This document shows, in pieces, positions 14,650-15,147 of a stretch of DNA of 15,147 nucleotides; within the stretch, counting starts at the first letter, position 1; each line of letters begins with the position of its first letter. The notes below the pieces were generated by a model. That model saw nothing but the letters and a program-made list of their open reading frames with translations, ran no database searches and was not told where the DNA came from. The position numbers and the translations under genes are program-made. The DNA lies in assembly GCA_023399465.1 (NCBI GenBank), contig JAEWPB010000147.1:1-15147 (forward strand). The letters run 5' to 3'. Source of the stretch: Pseudomonadota bacterium. Lineage in GTDB: Bacteria; Pseudomonadota; Alphaproteobacteria; Rhizobiales; Rhizobiaceae.

Positions 14650-15147
14650 ATGAGCACGTTCAAGACCTCCCCGGAAAAGACCGACTTCTCCCATGTCCGC
14701 GACTGGGTGTTCGATCTCGACAACACCCTGTACCCGCACCACGTCAACCTGTTCGGTCAGATCGACCGGAACATGACGGCCTATGTGTCGGAACTGCTGC
14801 AACTGGAGCCGACCGAAGCGCGAGTGCTGCAGAAGAAGTACTATCACGACCATGGAACGACCCTGCAGGGCCTAATGATCCACTACGGCATCGACCCGCA
14901 GGATTTCCTCGAGAAGGCGCATGCGATCGACTATTCGCCACTGCTGCCGGACCCGGCGCTCGGCGAAGCCATCAAGCAGCTTCCCGGACGAAAGTTCATC
15001 TTCACCAACGGCAGCGTCAAACACGCGGAAGCGGCAGCGCGGGCGCTCGGCATCCTCGAGCATTTCGACGACATTTTCGACATCGTCGCCGCCGACTACG
15101 TGCCCAAGCCGGCAAGCAGCACCTATGACAAGTTCATGAGCCTCAAT
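14650..15147 (+). CDS. HAD-family pyrimidine 5'-nucleotidase (3' end cut by window edge)
   Basis: This cytosolic HAD phosphatase is of the pyrimidine 5'-nucleotidase type. The visible 166 codons begin MSTFKTSPEKTDFSHVRDWV. Motif I is DLDNTLYP with D22 and D24, motif II is FTNGS with T119, and motif III lysine is K153 in DYVPKPASSTYDKF. The alpha-helical cap lies at about residues 30-100 (C1 type). Relatives are about 230-240 aa, so roughly 70 residues and the motif IV acidic pair lie beyond the window. ATG 14650 has AAGGAAGG just ahead. TTGACC at 14607 is a possible -35 box, but no convincing -10 follows. The gene is divergent from the EamA permease gene. Confidence 0.93.
   Translation, partial: MSTFKTSPEKTDFSHVRDWVFDLDNTLYPHHVNLFGQIDRNMTAYVSELLQLEPTEARVLQKKYYHDHGTTLQGLMIHYGIDPQDFLEKAHAIDYSPLLPDPALGEAIKQLPGRKFIFTNGSVKHAEAAARALGILEHFDDIFDIVAADYVPKPASSTYDKFMSLN

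Noticed and set aside
13525..14853. 442-codon minus-strand open frame overlapping the EamA permease and the nucleotidase
   Set aside because: It is out of frame with the permease, whose hydrophobic helices are only in the other minus frame, and it crosses the divergent gene start.
1..15147. Mobile elements, CRISPR arrays, prophage or defence genes
   Set aside because: No transposase, integrase, terminal inverted repeats, short regularly spaced repeats or recognisable defence domains were seen on either strand. The paired tRNAs show no integrated element or att-like truncated tRNA.

Overview
The window is a GC-rich bacterial chromosome segment. It carries the conserved block rpmH-rnpA-yidC, then engB and argB, with paired tRNA-Arg genes and an alphaproteobacterial general-stress (EcfG/RpoE2-type) promoter motif. 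Protein flavour and gene order point to the Hyphomicrobiales, most likely Rhizobiaceae (Rhizobium/Ensifer/Agrobacterium/Shinella group). The genus cannot be fixed from the sequence alone. Nothing indicates an integrated element: there is no transposase, integrase, phage gene or CRISPR array, and codon use looks even.

Layout. 1-1148 (minus): the 5' part of an acylphosphatase gene, preceded by a DUF3431-like protein gene. 1171-1852: two tandem direct-repeat units of about 340 bp, each with an identical 77-nt tRNA-Arg(ACG) and a matching promoter-like pair of boxes. 1928-5671 (minus): an orphan membrane histidine kinase and a membrane methyl-accepting chemotaxis protein, separated by a strong hairpin. 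5672-6086: an intergenic region with a possible 35-codon small ORF and a good sigma70-type promoter for rpmH. 6087-8427 (plus): rpmH (ribosomal protein L34), rnpA (RNase P protein) and yidC (membrane insertase), closed by a textbook terminator. 8613-10271 (plus): a DMT/EamA permease and the ribosome-assembly GTPase EngB. 10283-10996 (minus): an RskA-type anti-sigma factor with no sigma gene beside it but with a GGAAC-N17-CGTT promoter motif in front. 11254-12141 (plus): argB, with a strong terminator. 12223-14552 (minus): an EamA permease, a methylguanine-DNA methyltransferase, and an ICL/PEP-mutase family enzyme translationally coupled to it. 14650-end (plus): the 5' part of a HAD pyrimidine 5'-nucleotidase gene.

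How the genes relate. rpmH, rnpA, yidC and engB all serve translation, RNA maturation or membrane-protein biogenesis. argB is arginine biosynthesis. The chemotaxis receptor and the histidine kinase are sensory proteins without local partners, so they must signal to components encoded elsewhere. No convincing new multi-gene system is visible. The best leads are the orphan RskA-like anti-sigma factor under a general-stress promoter, the duplicated tRNA unit with diverged flanks, and a small ORF with a strong ribosome-binding site next to the chemoreceptor.
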